This document shows positions 32,087 to 49,017 of a stretch of 64,000 nt of DNA, in pieces. The DNA comes from Tubulanus polymorphus (Eukaryota > Nemertea > Palaeonemertea > Tubulaniformes > Tubulanidae), in NCBI RefSeq assembly GCF_964204645.1, contig NC_134034.1, positions 9,109,414 through 9,173,413 on the forward strand, in the 5' to 3' direction. Each line of letters opens with the position of its first letter. Positions within the stretch are counted from its first letter, which is position 1. The translations under genes and the position numbers were made by a program. The notes under the pieces were generated by a model. It saw nothing but the letters and a program-made list of their open reading frames with translations, was not told where the DNA came from and did not search any database.

Positions 32087-34797
32087 TTAGCCCACTTGGG
32101 ACTTTAGTCCCAGCGGGCTATTGCGTTCACTTTCCATCCGTCGTCCGTCCGTCCGACCGTAGACGGAATCCAGTTATTTTGGGAAGTTTTGAAGACGCTT
32201 CAAGGTAATGTTAATATTTGGTTTATACATGTATCTACCCTAGACACATCTTCAGCCCAAAAACTGGCCCTGTCAGAATCAAGATGGCCGACTGGCAGCC
32301 ATTGTTGTTTGTCAAAATCAGCACTTTTTACGCTTTTTGAACTTTTTGAGGGAAATTTTGAAGACGCTGGAAATCAATTACCTGGATCTTTCGTATATAT
32401 TTGAATCCCCCAAGGGCCCATCATCATAAGAAAAATTGGGTCGATCGGACTCATGGTCACCAAGGGGCGTTGAATAGTAGAATACTTTAGTATTTCCTTA
32501 TTAGATTGGTACCTAGGCATATTTTGTTACCATGATCAATTGCAAAGTTGTAGTTTATGACATGTTCTATGATTGTGGTGAGTTTCAAGGTAATTGGGTT
32601 TTGCATATGGTCACCAGGGGACATTGAATGGTAGAATTACTTAGTATTTCCATATCAAATTGGTAACGAGGCATATTTTGTTATCACAATCAATTACAAA
32701 ATCGTAGCTGCTGACATGTTCTATGATTGAAATGAGTTTCAAGGTCATTGGTTTTTGTATATGGTCACCAGGGGGCATTGAATATTGAAATTGTTAGATT
32801 GTTGATGTGACGTTCTACTCGCTCTATGCATTTTACCTAGTGTGTATGTACATGTGCTTGTAATAATTGATGTAACAAGTTCTTCGTAAAAGACACGTGA
32901 CATCTAAAATATATACATGTATATATGTAATGTATAGTTCGTGTTTTCTGGACGATCATTGGAGTTATACTGACGAATCCTCTACTTTTACGAATGTCTC
33001 CTCTCCTCTTACGAATGTATCCTCTCCCCTTATACGAATAACTGAGAGATGTATCTCATCTCCGGTAACGATAATCGGTATTGTACAACAATCTGGTAAA
33101 GGTAAATGTTTTAGGCAATATAGGCGACGTTACAAGAGTCCTCCTGCGTCCACATAACTATGGTGAGTATAGTAAAGAAGGGGTAGTTGTACCTCCACAG
33201 GAAAATATATAGTGCTCAACATTCCGATGACTGAAGTGGCTTTAAGAATTGAGAAAATCCCCGACTACACTCAGGTGTGCGGCTCCCGGAACTCCCACGG
33301 CTTGAGATGAGAAAAGTTACTACACACAGCATCACGCCTAGGGTTATTGGCCACTCAACCCGAACATGATACGCGGTAACCAGCGCGCGCTTACTCCAGA
33401 CCTGAAATCGCCCTATCTCATTCTATAAGGGACTCAAGCCTCGTCACTCATCCCTCCTGCCAGCGTGACAGTATGTCCAACGCCACAGGATACAAAGCCG
33501 ACGAACGCTGCATCGTACTTCGAAGGACCTCGGGGCCTTATCCGATGATCCTCTACTGCCGAGTCCGCAACACACCTGCTCAATCACAATTCAGGGGTAC
33601 TCGCACATATAAGCCACAAAAACCAAAATCAACCTAAATGACCACGCACTACGCACTCACGTCCGAGCGATACGACTAACTCGCCTCGGGTCCCGACACA
33701 TTAACATTGCATGTATAACTTTTATTTATCCACTTATTCCCGTATCATAGGGCGTTGAACATTAAAATACGACTTCCTAGGGACACACATTCCCCTCGGA
33801 AAAATGTTGGGGACTTGTTTTACTATATACACAAAGGTACGGACGACTCAACTCTGACGCGTACGTATTACAGGCCCTTCAACTAATAACGCGCCCATAC
33901 GGCGCCACAGCCCCGCAGGGCGAACACACAACGAAACTCAACCACTTATATCTTGCTGCAACTACTCTTCTACTTAACCCCTCAACGGTCGAGAGAAGAC
34001 TGTCTCGAGTCGGCGAATCGCGCGCCTTTTATGGCGAGATTGCCGACCCCGGAGTGTCGTGCCACGCTTTTTGTTGATTTCGCGCCGCATGAATGACTGT
34101 GCTCGGTTCGAACTTTCAAACGGCTCTAAAATCTTCGTTTCTTCACCGATTCCTTTCAAGTGAACATTTCCTGAAAGCTTCTTTCTGAGGTTAATAGATA
34201 AAATAATAGAAACCGGCAGAAAAATTCTTTCCTTTGAACGGGAAGGGCGCGTAGAAGCCGGTCTCGGGAACTGGCGCGCGCTTTGAACCCGGATAAAACG
34301 CTCACAGCTAATTTCCACTCCGGATTTCTTCATATACTTTCTCATGCACTTCAGAACTATAAAATATTCACGACTACCTATTCGGGAAATATCAGGTGAC
34401 TCTAATTTAATTACAAAGGGAAAACGACGATTATCCGGAGCGTGACGAGGGATGACCCGGAAGTGATTGACAGGGTGATGTCACATTCATAAACAACTCG
34501 CACGTGGCATCCGGTCCGGGGTGCTTGATACTAAACGATACTAAACTCCACCAATCAACACCCTCCAAATCCGACCCGAGGCATCAGGGGAATGGGTAAG
34601 AATGCCACAAATCGCATTATCAACTAACTCGATTTTTCTCATGACTCCGTAAAGAAACGTAACTCAGAATACGCCCGCGAGGCTCACAGTACAACTAAAT
34701 ACCGTCACAAACTGACGTAATACTGACTCCTGAAATTCTGTTACATTGAGCATTGGAAACCACTTCCCAAGTGGGCATGGCGTCCCTGGACCCCTAG
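32087..34797 (+). mobile_element. HINE copy C, split by an LTR insertion
   Basis: The 5' end TTAGCCCACTTGGGAC is at 32087 and the 3' end GGACCCCTAG at 34797 is followed by T. Without the 1.94-kb insertion it is about 770 bp, with the same order as copy A: 5' hairpin, unique part, two to three 157-bp units, GCCCACTTGGGA complement, 3' hairpin. The break occurs within GATTGTTGAGCATT, which is intact in copy A. Confidence 0.75.
32806..34745. mobile_element. LTR-like insertion (1.94 kb, TG...CA) nested in HINE copy C
   Basis: The segment starts TGTGACGTTCT and ends AGAATTCTGTTACA-like (TGT-AC ends in inverted orientation). It is flanked by TTGA on both sides (32802-32805, 34746-34749), a 4-bp target duplication proved by comparison with uninterrupted copy A. 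No reverse transcriptase or other domain is visible. The minus-strand frame at 33974-34345 is Arg-rich and unassigned. A long solo LTR is the simplest reading; a non-autonomous element is the alternative. Confidence 0.7.
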
Positions 34798-35223
34798 TTT
34801 TCAGTTAGACTTTTGTTCTGATTGCTTGTTTTGTTTGCATGCAAGTCTGGTTGGAGGTATGTCATATGATTTTGCGCTATGGAAGGTAAGTCTATCTTCA
34901 ATTATTGCAAACATAGGCATGTACGTGCGACTGAAAGATTGAAGTCGCACTAACCCAGCTGTCAGCCAATTAATTGAATCACATTCTGTATTTGTCACTA
35001 GTAATGACCAGCTTGTTTGTGTTATATCGTCATTCAAAACTGTCTCTTCAACAGTTGAACGCAAATCTTGAAAAAGTCTCATAACATTATTTGTCTTTAA
35101 AATTGGATTGATAATAGTTGCTAACGTTTCAAAGAACCTGTATGCAGTCGCTGACATCTCGAATAAACCCCCCTGTTCACAATTTCTGTCCATTTATTGG
35201 TATATACCATGAAATTTTGTGTA

Positions 35224-36847
35224 CCGTATATTCTCGCGTAATAGTCGAATTTCTAGACCTCAAAAATCAGTTTTATTTTCCGGGGTCGACTTTTACACGA
35301 GTTATACTTTTCAGGTCATAAAAATATCCGCGGCAGTCGACCAATTCAATCCAATATATTTATTACTGGAAGTAAGGACTTAATTACAGGGTCTGAAGTT
35401 AGGTCTAGGTAAATGAAAAAGAAGATCAGAAGAATACAAGAAGCATTCACTAACGATTGCTTCTGCCATCTACCGGTATTCAAGTGAGATGCAGACTAGA
35501 TGTCAACTTCATGAAAATAAAAATAAAAACTTTTTCACTCAATTTCATACATTTTATTTTATATATAACTTCATTATTTTACACATGATATCAAATTAAT
35601 AATTGGCTGTTATTATGACAAAAGTAAACAATCAATAGACACAGATTAAGTCTATTCACAGTAACACAATACCGGTAATTACGGCCTGGCATATGGTATA
35701 TTGTTCTCCTTATCAAAACACACTGAACAACTATAGCACTAAACGAGCACAATAAACAGTTCTGTCTATTAATTCCCGGTACATTCTATACGTAGCGCAC
35801 TAGAATCCTTCAAATTCACTATCATCATCATCCGATTGTCCGAACAATAAATTCCAATCGTCCGTGCAAATTCGATCATCGTATGGATCATTCTCCGCAT
35901 TATCGGGAAGTTCATCTAGTTCGCCTTGATCCTGATCTTTCCAGAGAAAGTCATCCTTTGAACCGTCAACCGTAAATCTGTTTTTTTCGTGACCAGTCGT
36001 CCTGGCGAAGATGGTTTTTTCGCCGATTTTATTTATTGTTCGGTTCATCGGCATATCAAAGTTCATCGGCGTTTCATCCATGTTTCCGATGCACGCTAGC
36101 CTGTAGCTATTTTATCACGATGACGAATAACAGAAATTCAGTGATTTTATTTTCGAGTTAATCTGGTAGGCATTGGGCTATCTTCGTCTTCTGACGGAGG
36201 ACGAAGTCATGACGTTTCATGAAGCGTGAAAATAGGGACACAGTTACACTAATTGATCAATTTAGATAGTCAGCCTCCGTAAAATTTTTCTTAAAGTCTA
36301 ATTACTTATGTCATGGACTAAAGAGCAAGAAAGAACACCAACTATCTCAAGTACATGTCACTCGAGAATTACCGTTAATTGGATCTCTTTCATCTACTGA
36401 GATCAAAGCAAACCTTTGATTAAAGGAAAAATAAGCTTTCTAACACCAGTTTTAATTAAAGACGAATGAATGACACTATTTTGAACACAAATTTTGATAC
36501 ATAGTTTATTTGTTTAATATGTTTTACTTTAAAAAAAATTACGATCTTCATCCTGAAGCAAAGCAATAGAATAATTATGTGCTGACAGGTGCTGCCATCT
36601 ATCAAGGAAGTAGCGTTGTAAACAATACGGCAAAAACGGCCTGGCTGATCATTTTTCTTTCTTCATCATCAATAAAACATGAGGTGGAGGCCTTGTATTA
36701 GAAGTGTTCTAGAATTTCTGCAGGTGATATCACCCTGAAAAACTGAGGTCGACTATTACACGAGGTACATGAAAAATCCATAGATTTTTAGGCCAAAAAG
36801 TCTGGTCGACTTTTACACGGGACCGACTATTACGCGAGAATATACGG
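35224..36847. mobile_element. Internally deleted pogo/Tigger element, TA duplications
   Basis: A 24-bp perfect terminal inverted repeat (CCGTATATTCTCGCGTAATA..., 35224-35247 and 36824-36847) is flanked by TA on both sides (35222-35223, 36848-36849). This is the Tc1/mariner/pogo signature. The motif GTCGACTTTTACACG is repeated just inside both ends. It contains only a fragment of a DDE transposase. Confidence 0.88.
35800..36081 (-). pseudogene. pogo/Tigger transposase, deleted to the first Asp block and the tail
   Basis: The 93-residue frame begins MDETPMNFDMPMNRT...GEKTIFARTTGHEKNRFTV, the first catalytic Asp block of pogo/CENP-B-type DDE transposases. It then jumps directly to the acidic C-terminal tail (DGSKDDFLW...DDWNLLFGQ). 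The remaining DDE residues, and upstream HTH domains, are gone. A deletion joined the two in frame, so the product cannot be catalytic but could still be made. Confidence 0.85.
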
Positions 36848-37528
36848 TACTTGACACTCCTGGAGACACTTTCCATAACTTTAATAAGTTCGTAGATATA
36901 TGTGCACGTTGATTTTTACATTTTCTGTAGTGATTAATCAGCTTAGCACATACATAGTACCACACAAATAGTACACGACTTGCTTTTCAGTCTCTGTCAA
37001 GGTCAAATTACCTGCATTTATTTCCAGTGATTGTTTATCAGGATTTTTGTACCTTTTTTACAGAATTTCTTTAAGAAGATTTTCAAGAATTATCTGTATG
37101 AGACAGTGGTCACTACCCATGGAAGGAGTTTCTGATACTGTTTTGAACCTTTGTATAAAATTAATGGCTGGTGCCCAAGTAGCTACTTCATGAAATTTCG
37201 AAAAGACAGCGATTTGTTTTTTGGAAACTGTGTTTCATCGTCCCCCGCTGTCACAGCAATCCAAATTTTTTCCAAAAGTTCTGTTAATAATTGATTTAAA
37301 GTGTCTTTATAATTCGGGTTTTCAGTTAATTTTAAAACTGGTAGCATTTTCCAAAAGTTCCGAATTATTTATATCCGAGTTGAGAATATCCTTTACAGCA
37401 TCACAAAATAGCTGAATTTTTTCCTGTTGTAGCTCAATCAATGAATATTTGATATATTCATTGAATAAATATAAATATAATGAATACTGGATCTGGAATT
37501 ACTCATACCAAATTTTTCTAAGACACTT

Positions 37529-39534
37529 CTAATGTATGTTGGTTGTCCAATCCATACTTCGCCGGTTACATATCATTGTATGACTTAAACACCCAAAAAG
37601 GTGATTCATGCCCATAGCCATCATCATGAAATGAGCAGCAAGATCTTTCTTTACTTGTGACATCCGCTCATCATCTCTACCCGCCATAAGTATATCATCA
37701 ATATATAAAGCGATGACATATATCTCGCCATCTTCTAAGAAGGCTATATAGATGCAAGGATCAATACTTATTTGTGTGAATCCCATTTGCTCCATTTTGT
37801 AAATACTTTTATTTAATTTAAAAACTACATGTTCTTTGCCTTCAACCTCAAAGCCTGATGGCTGCTTCAAGTCCTCTAAAAATCCATCCAATTCAACAAG
37901 ATTTTTTTCAACGTTTTCATCTTGACTAACCTCATCTGCCACATTTGGTTCGTTCACAGCACTGCATCTGATCTCCTCGCAGAACACATCTCTACTATAG
38001 AACACCCATTGCTTTTCAAGATCGAACAGTCTATAACTTTTGGTTTCAGTGCCATATCCAAGGAAAATGCTTTTCTATGCCTTTGCATCTGGTTTCTTCC
38101 GCTCATCCTTTGGTATATGTGCGTAAACAACACAACCAAATACACGTAGATGATCTACATTAGGTTTATCACCTGTTCATGCTTCATATGTTGTCAAACT
38201 TTTCACAGCTTTGGAAGGACTACGGTTTTGCAGATATACAGCTGCTGACAATGCCTCTGCCCAAAACTTTAATGGCAATTTTCCATCTGCAAGCATTGAC
38301 CTCACAGTTTCTACTAGAGTTCTGTTCATGCGTTCAGCTAGGCCATTCTGTTCAGGTTTTTTAGGAATTGTCAACTGATGCTGAATGCCTTCTTCCTTCA
38401 AATAGTTTTCATACTCTTTTGATGTTTATTCTCCTCCATTATCTGTATGTAGCACTTTCAGCAGCTGTCCAGATGACCTCTCGACCAAAGGTTTCCATTC
38501 CAGAAAATTTTGAAATACTTCATCTTTGCGTTTTAGGATGTACATCCATACATAGTGAGATTTGTCATCAATAAACATAAGAAAATACTCACTTCCACGA
38601 ACTTACTGTGTGCTCATCTTTCCACAGACATCACGGTGTCTCTGATTGTTTATGACCTTCCACAGGAAACGGTTTGCGGTGAAGTCTACCCTTCGTACAT
38701 GGCTCGCAAAAACCACGATCTTGGCATGAATTGTAGTCAAAACCGCTAACCATATTCTCTTTAGCTAACTTCTTTTAGGTTTCTTCCTCCTAGGTGTCCG
38801 TATCGTCGATGCCAAGATTGAGCCGCTCTGTTCACCTGCGAACATTCATTTTGACAGTTCAGGTAGTACTAACTGCCAATTCTAGTTGTATATCCAATCA
38901 CGTTTCTTTCTTCATCAATTATCATACCTCCAACCTTTTTCACACTGAATAAAGTGTATGACAACCTGGGAAAGTACAATACTTTCTGTAGCTTGCATCA
39001 TTTCGTCTTATCATCAGGGTTTACAAGTTCTAACTTAACAATTCCTCGTCCGACTGCTTTCACTCTGTTTCCGTCCCCCAATGTTACTTCCTCTGGGTCT
39101 TCTAATATGCCAAGTTCAACAAACAGGTTCCCATTGTTACACATGTGACATTTCCCTGAGTCCACAATCCAGCATTCACGTCCAATCTCTGTACTTGTAG
39201 ACTGCTTGTGTCTGACCATTAACAAGGTGCTGTCTATGTCATCACTATCATCGAAGCCATGCTCTCTCAGTCTAGCTTCTGCATTATGGACCTTGTGCTT
39301 CAATTTCTGTTTATTCTGCTTTTGGTTTTGAGTTGCCAGAGCACGATCTCTTCTTGTCATAAACTTGGAATAATTGTCAGCATCTGAAGTATTTGGTTGG
39401 GTTTCTCGACCACTTACAATATTCCACAGTCTGTCTCTGATCAGAACCATGCGACATTGAACCTTCCAGGTCGCATAATTCTTGCTATTCAGCAAAACAA
39501 TCACCACTGGTCTTGATTCTGAGCCCATCATCAA
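37529..39534 (-). pseudogene. Ty1/copia retrotransposon, decayed gag-pol
   Basis: Minus-strand fragments follow copia order. 39534-38998 has a gag start (LNSKNYATWKVQCRMVL) fused by deletion to the protease region, with the active-site block altered to DSGKCHM (usually DSG-A/S-S-x-H-M). 38401-38177 has the integrase C-side block (EQNGLAERMNRTL, with the catalytic Glu, then NRSPSKA). 38005-37529 has the reverse-transcriptase start (PSGFEVEGKEH, KLNKSIYK) and the YIDD box inside ALYIDDILMAGR, with a deletion between them. Many stops lie between the pieces. RNase H and LTRs are not identified. It sits just downstream of the BEN-domain exon and may have truncated that gene. Confidence 0.85.
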
Positions 39535-39841
39535 TCTAAATCCTGATATCTCCGTGTATAAATATCCCTCTTAACCAGATGGTCTGGGTTTTGTTGGTCC
39601 CAAATTATCCAAATAAAGCAAAATAAACAGTACTATTACATTTTCATTGATTCTATTTCGATTTTTTATCATTTTGATATTACAAGCAGTGTTGCCAATA
39701 GTTTAGAACAGTAAGTTTTAAATTGAAATATAATAACTCAAATAGCTAGGGGAAAGCGCAGTGAAGTAAAGAAGAATATCACTCTGCTCTTCTGGAATAA
39801 CAAATTGAAACCTGTATGATGTCTGACTCCTGTACACTTAC

Positions 39842-44383
<4,542 letters not shown>

Positions 44384-45528
44384 CTGAACCAAGGCCTAGG
44401 CTATATAAAAATAATAGTTAACTTTAATTTAGGGAGAAGGCCTTCTTTATTATTTTTAGATTATTGGCAAACAATAACTTCATGTCTCAATTCGGCTAAG
44501 TGCATGTTGTTGATGAATTGAATTAATCGGCTTGCTTGGCTTTTTACTTGCTCTGTAATAGCCCTAAGAGAGTTATAGAATCGATGTGTTGCTTTACTTG
44601 ATACATGAATGGATTAAGCCAGCCTACGAATGTCAAGGATTAAAGAACTCAATAGGCCTATACCTGAAAGGACACGCGCATCACCGCAATTGGACTCATA
44701 CCACATCACTGAGTTAACATAAACATAGCAAGTTGTATATTGCTAGAAAGAAGAGATTATGCCTTACAGACCTATGTTTTCAAATAATCAGGAAACCCGG
44801 TATATAAGTAAAAAATACCAGTCGGCATTTGCTACAATATGACCCTAAATTGATGAGTCATGATTCAACCCAGAGATTAAAAAAAACAAATACCTCGGTC
44901 AGTTATCGGTTGAATTCTGTAAAGTTGCAATGAAATGAAAGCTTAGGCTATGATGATTCGAATGATTGTATTTATATACTGGCTTTTTCGAAGTATTTGT
45001 AGCTTTAAGCCTAAATTTAACTTTAAAAGAGTGCTAAAATTCTATGAACGCGACAACTTACTTCCGGGTTCTTTCGGAGAATGTTGCTCCAAGTAGAGGA
45101 ATTATTTCGAAAAAGGGGAAACTAACGTCGAAGTGTCTTTCTATTGCCAATGCATTAAAGGTGATTGAGTTCGCCGAGAGAGAGTTTACGCCGTTTGATT
45201 CGGAGTTGTCCCCACTATGTTTTCAGCATTACGCAAAGTGCGCGTGGTCTATAAATAGCGCAACGCGGGCTCAACCAATCACGCGTGGTCATCGATTTTT
45301 GACTTAGCTCTTCATATTCGCCTTTTCACGTACAGCGTGGTACATAACACAATTAACGTGACAGCCATCTACTGTCGCATCTTCACTATCATCTTCCACG
45401 GGGTTTACATCCATGCCCTTCATTGGGTTCAGGTCTCTTCTGATCCAGTGCTAGATTATGTAAGACCATGTATGATTATTTTACGACCCGATCCTGCGTC
45501 ATCTATTTTCTCCATGCAACGTGTGAAT
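44384..45528. other. No recognised gene; GC-richer patch
   Basis: Possible upstream region of the BEN gene. The plus-strand frame at 45044-45307 (87 residues) sits in a CpG-containing patch but has no recognisable motif; not called a gene. Confidence 0.4.
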
Positions 45529-45762
45529 TCACCAATTCAGTGTACCAAATGCCCTTTCAATTATACATCTCGGTGTTTTAAGTGACTTATAGTGCCTTTC
45601 CACGCGAGTTGGGGTTCCAAAAAATGATTTTTGTAGAAAATACCTACAGGCATAGCCGCTATCCCCGAGAGAATTACACCATGGTATTTTGTAAGTTCTT
45701 CTCAATGTCTGAAGGACATTGACAAGGCTATATTTTCGATCGTTCTTTGTACACAGATCCAT
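45529..45762 (-). pseudogene. PIF/Harbinger transposase fragment, different copy
   Basis: The minus-strand frame encodes LGDSGYACRYFLQ (second catalytic Asp block) and SLKTPRCIIERAFGTLNW (Glu block, IERAFG) of a HARBI1-like DDE domain. The N-terminal half and the first Asp are absent. It belongs to a different subfamily from the element at 26-29.7 kb (GDSGY rather than GDDAF). Confidence 0.75.
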
Positions 45763-46071
45763 ACAATATTCCAGGCCTTATATGCGAGATCTTTTTTTGT
45801 GAAATGTTTTACCTATCAAGATATCCCCGTCATCTTCTTTTTTATCTTTTTCTCCTTATGCTATCGTCAAAATAGTACTTACTTCCCAGCAAACACAAAA
45901 ACGTTTAAAAAACTTGTTAAAACCGTTTTGTTTTTGTTTCAGTAACGTTCTGTTGAAACGTTTAAGATTTACATGAGAAAAAGATATAAGCTCAAAACTA
46001 TAATCGCATACATTCAATCAAGATTATTACAAAACAATATTACTGATATCTAAATCATTATTTAAGGCATC

Positions 46072-46560
46072 AAGGCACAATTTGCACATTCTATACACAT
46101 CCAAAAATATTACAGCAGGCATTACCGATATCATAAATCATTATTCTAAAGGTACAATTTGTACATTCTATACACATCCAAAAATATTACAGCAGGCATT
46201 ACCAATATCTTAAATCATTATTCTCAGATTATTCTAAAGGTACAATTTGCACATTCTATACACATCCTAAAATATTACAGCAGGCATTACCAATATCTTA
46301 AATCAATATTCTCAGATTATTCTAAAGGTACAATTTGCACATTCTATACACATCCAAAAATATTACAGCAGGCATAACCGATATCTTAAATCATTATTCT
46401 CAGATTATTCTAAAGGTACAATTTGCACATCCTATACACATCCTAAAATATTACAGTAGGCATTACCGATATCTTAAATCATTATTCTCAGATTTTTCTA
46501 TAGGCACAATTTTTACATTATATGCAGAGTCATCCAAAAATATTACGGTAGGCTCCGCTA
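46072..46560. repeat. 88-bp tandem repeat, 6 copies
   Basis: Units contain ACATTCTATACACATCC, ATATTACAGCAGGCATTACC and GATTATTCTAAAGGTACAAT, starting near 46085, 46163, 46251, 46339, 46427 and 46515. The first spacing is shorter (about 78 bp). The plus-strand frames across it are artefacts. Confidence 0.9.
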
Positions 46561-47006
46561 AAAAAATTGTCCAACTTCAGTGATATATCCATGAGTTGTA
46601 GTGTTGTAAAAAATATTTCGACAAGCATTCGAGTTCCACAGTAATCCGAGTTGGTCAGATCTGACTTGAGCAGAGTTTACTGTACCATAATGGAAAGGAA
46701 AGTGTAGTCAATTTCAATAAGTACTTTACCAAGAAAAAGAATATCATTCATCTCAAATCATATTACGCATATTATATTATACATTTTCCTAAAATGATAT
46801 GCTACATTATTTTAGTCCCAAAAATAATACTCGCAATTTCAGCTATTCTAGATTTGCCACACACATGGAGACAAGTTATAGAAGATAGGATTTAATAAAA
46901 TAGTACTTGATTATTAGAAAAATAAATTGATGGATGGATGAATGGACAGAGCGCGCCCTAACTGTTCGTGATTCATAAGCTTGGTAACATAGTTCCTATG
47001 GCTTAA
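46561..47006. other. Intergenic, no gene seen
   Basis: AT-rich 3' flank of the DUF4806 gene. Nothing recognised. Confidence 0.5.
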
Positions 47007-48916
47007 CTAGGCATCTGCTTCACTGTCACTTTCATTTACGGTTACTAAATTTTCTTTCCTGGCAGTTGTCTGAAACAAACAATGACAAAGTTAGCCTCAC
47101 AAAAAACCATTTGAAATATTAGTAGATAATTACCAGGATTATATTATTTCTTACCTTTTCTGCCAAATAAGAAGAGCCTCCAGGTTTATGAGGGGCCAAT
47201 ATGAGAAAGTTTCCAATCGTAAGATCAGCATCTGTTTGGCTTGAGTTCTTGCTGGCAAAACAAGCACCTGAAAAACATTGATAGGTTCAATCTTAGTTAA
47301 GTATAAAAGGTATTAAGTAAAACAAATAAAAGCAGAACTGAATACCGGTAAGTTTTTGGAATTTGATATCATTCAACCTTTTTAGAGCAAAATCCAGAAA
47401 ATTACAGAAAAAATGCGCACAGCCAAACCTGCTTAATTCGGATCTGCTTTATCCGGATTTTGGTCTAATCAGGACAATATTTGCAGTTCATTTGTCCTTT
47501 AATATACCAAAAAAGTGACTTTTAATCCAGATTTCTCATAAACCGGATGAATTTTGTGTATGTCCCAAATGATCCGAACTATTGCGGATTTTACTGTATT
47601 CTACATGCAGGTTTTCAGAAAATTAAGTCTTTTCAGAAATATTATTGATATTGTAGAATGCTTTTACTCACGAACTATGACTGCATACAGTTTGGTTTCG
47701 ATGAAAGCGCGCTTCTTTTTTCGGTCCTTTAGAGAAAAACCTGACCATATGTTATTCGTCCCCAGGACTCTTAACATTCTCCTTGCCATATCTCCAGTAT
47801 TTTGTCCCCCGATCGAAGTTAGGTAAGATTGCTAAATAAAATCCAATAAAAGCAAAAATGGGTTGTTAGCATAAAGAAAAGAAAAAACATTGTTTACTCA
47901 TAATATATCTTGTATATACATGACACTAATTCATGTACACATACCAAAGATTTTCTATTGTTCTTGTCTTCAAGCTTTAGATTCGATTCATCAAAATCTT
48001 CCGCCGAATCCATTCTCGTGGGAATATCCTCCAATAATGATGGAGCATTTGCACGCTGGTTAAGTCGTTCAAACAAAATCTTTTGGTTCTCAAGGACCTT
48101 TTCAAGCTTCATTAACACTGTCAACTTGAAATCTGGAAGTGAAAATTTGAGGAATAATCAGTGCTCAAGTTACACTTCAAAACTAACAACTTGTACAACC
48201 TTTTTGTCTACATGCACACCTTTGTCTGGCTCCGTTTCTGTTCCTATTGGTCGTGTGGGAGATTGTCTTCTGGAAACTGATGGAAAGATTTGGTTAAAAA
48301 ATCAAATTTTAATTAATGTAACGATATTGAAAGTATAATTGAAAACAACAATTTTGTATTGGTTACCTGGTGTAGTCATAATACTCGTACTTTCAGTTGG
48401 AGTACCAGTTATAAAAGAATCTTGTCCTTAAAAATATTTTCTATCGATCACGCTCTTTTTTAGGTATATGTTCATGTTCATAAGAAAAGTTGACACAACT
48501 TACTTGGTGTGCTGGTAGTTGCTACTGGTCCCCTTTGCCTTGACAAGTATGATGGTGGGGTAGGCAAATCTGGTTCTGAAAAGAGCATCAATTAGGTAAA
48601 CCCACATTAGTTTTCAATAACAAAATCTAGGAATAATCGTAAACGGATCATGATTTCTCACTTGTAAGAGCTGATGTCTGTTTGTGTTTGTGAATTTACA
48701 AGGCGGAATATCTGTAAAGCAAAATGGATACAAGAAATAACTATAGGTGGCTAACAATATCAATGCAAAATATTAGTTCGAGGTACTTTACTATCGTCAC
48801 TTTCATCACTCAAGAAACGCCTGTTAGGTTTCACCGCGCGACCACTTCCTCATCGCTCTCTACATGCGACGTTTCTAAAGCATTTAATGACTTCTGTTCT
48901 GCTTTTTTGAAATTTT
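47007..48916 (-). CDS. DUF4806-domain protein, 8 exons visible, N-terminus missing
   Basis: Minus-strand exons: 48916-48792, 48575-48504, 48426-48367, 48276-48220, 48132-47945, 47831-47672, 47267-47155 and 47069-47007 (stop). Junction phases agree throughout, mostly phase 1, with GT/AG sites. The first visible exon (LNALETSHVESDEE ... RRFLSDESDD) needs one extra base near 48833. A P/S/T-rich linker follows (LPTPPSYLSRQRGPVATTST), then a coiled coil (LMKLEKVLENQKILFERLNQ). The DUF4806 core is in the 47831 exon (SYLTSIGGQNTGDMARRMLR, FSLKDRKKKRAFIETKLYAV). The tail is acidic (ESDSEADA). DUF4806 has no established biochemical role and is expanded in several invertebrates. The intact splice chain makes this a plausible host gene. 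Its 5' exon may lie beyond the retroelement at 49-53 kb. Confidence 0.65.
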
Positions 48917-49017
48917 CTAAACACAGAGGAATCAGTTCGATAACAAAGTGTTACAAAAAACCTTGCATTACTTGGACATGGTCAATTCAGACAAAAATTA
49001 AATAATTTGGTGATTTC

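Larger units (their letters stand above)
34801..37440 (-). pseudogene. Conserved repeated-family gene (NRGGLF family), split by pogo
   Basis: On the minus strand, coding sense runs from about 37440 to 36850, with stops and frame changes: ENPNYKDTLNQLL, WAPAINFIQRF, then TETEKQVVYYLCG near 36985. It resumes below the pogo insertion at 35193-34801, with an ORF starting MDRNCEQGGLFEMSATAY and continuing through a Trp-rich helical region (DITQTSWSLLVTNTECDSIN). The block VVYYLCG followed by a (N)RGGLF-like motif matches a repeated protein family of fish and invertebrates whose function I do not know. A related motif (LRFIAGYI) occurs at 52.95 kb. Stops plus the insertion make it a pseudogene. Confidence 0.45.

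Noticed and set aside
33974-34345. 123-residue Arg-rich minus-strand frame
   Set aside because: Lies inside the LTR-like insertion; composition driven, no domain.
45044-45307. 87-residue plus-strand frame
   Set aside because: No recognisable motif; a GC-richer patch explains the open frame.
46159-46583. Frames with HILYTSKNITAGI repeats
   Set aside because: Translation of the 88-bp tandem repeat.
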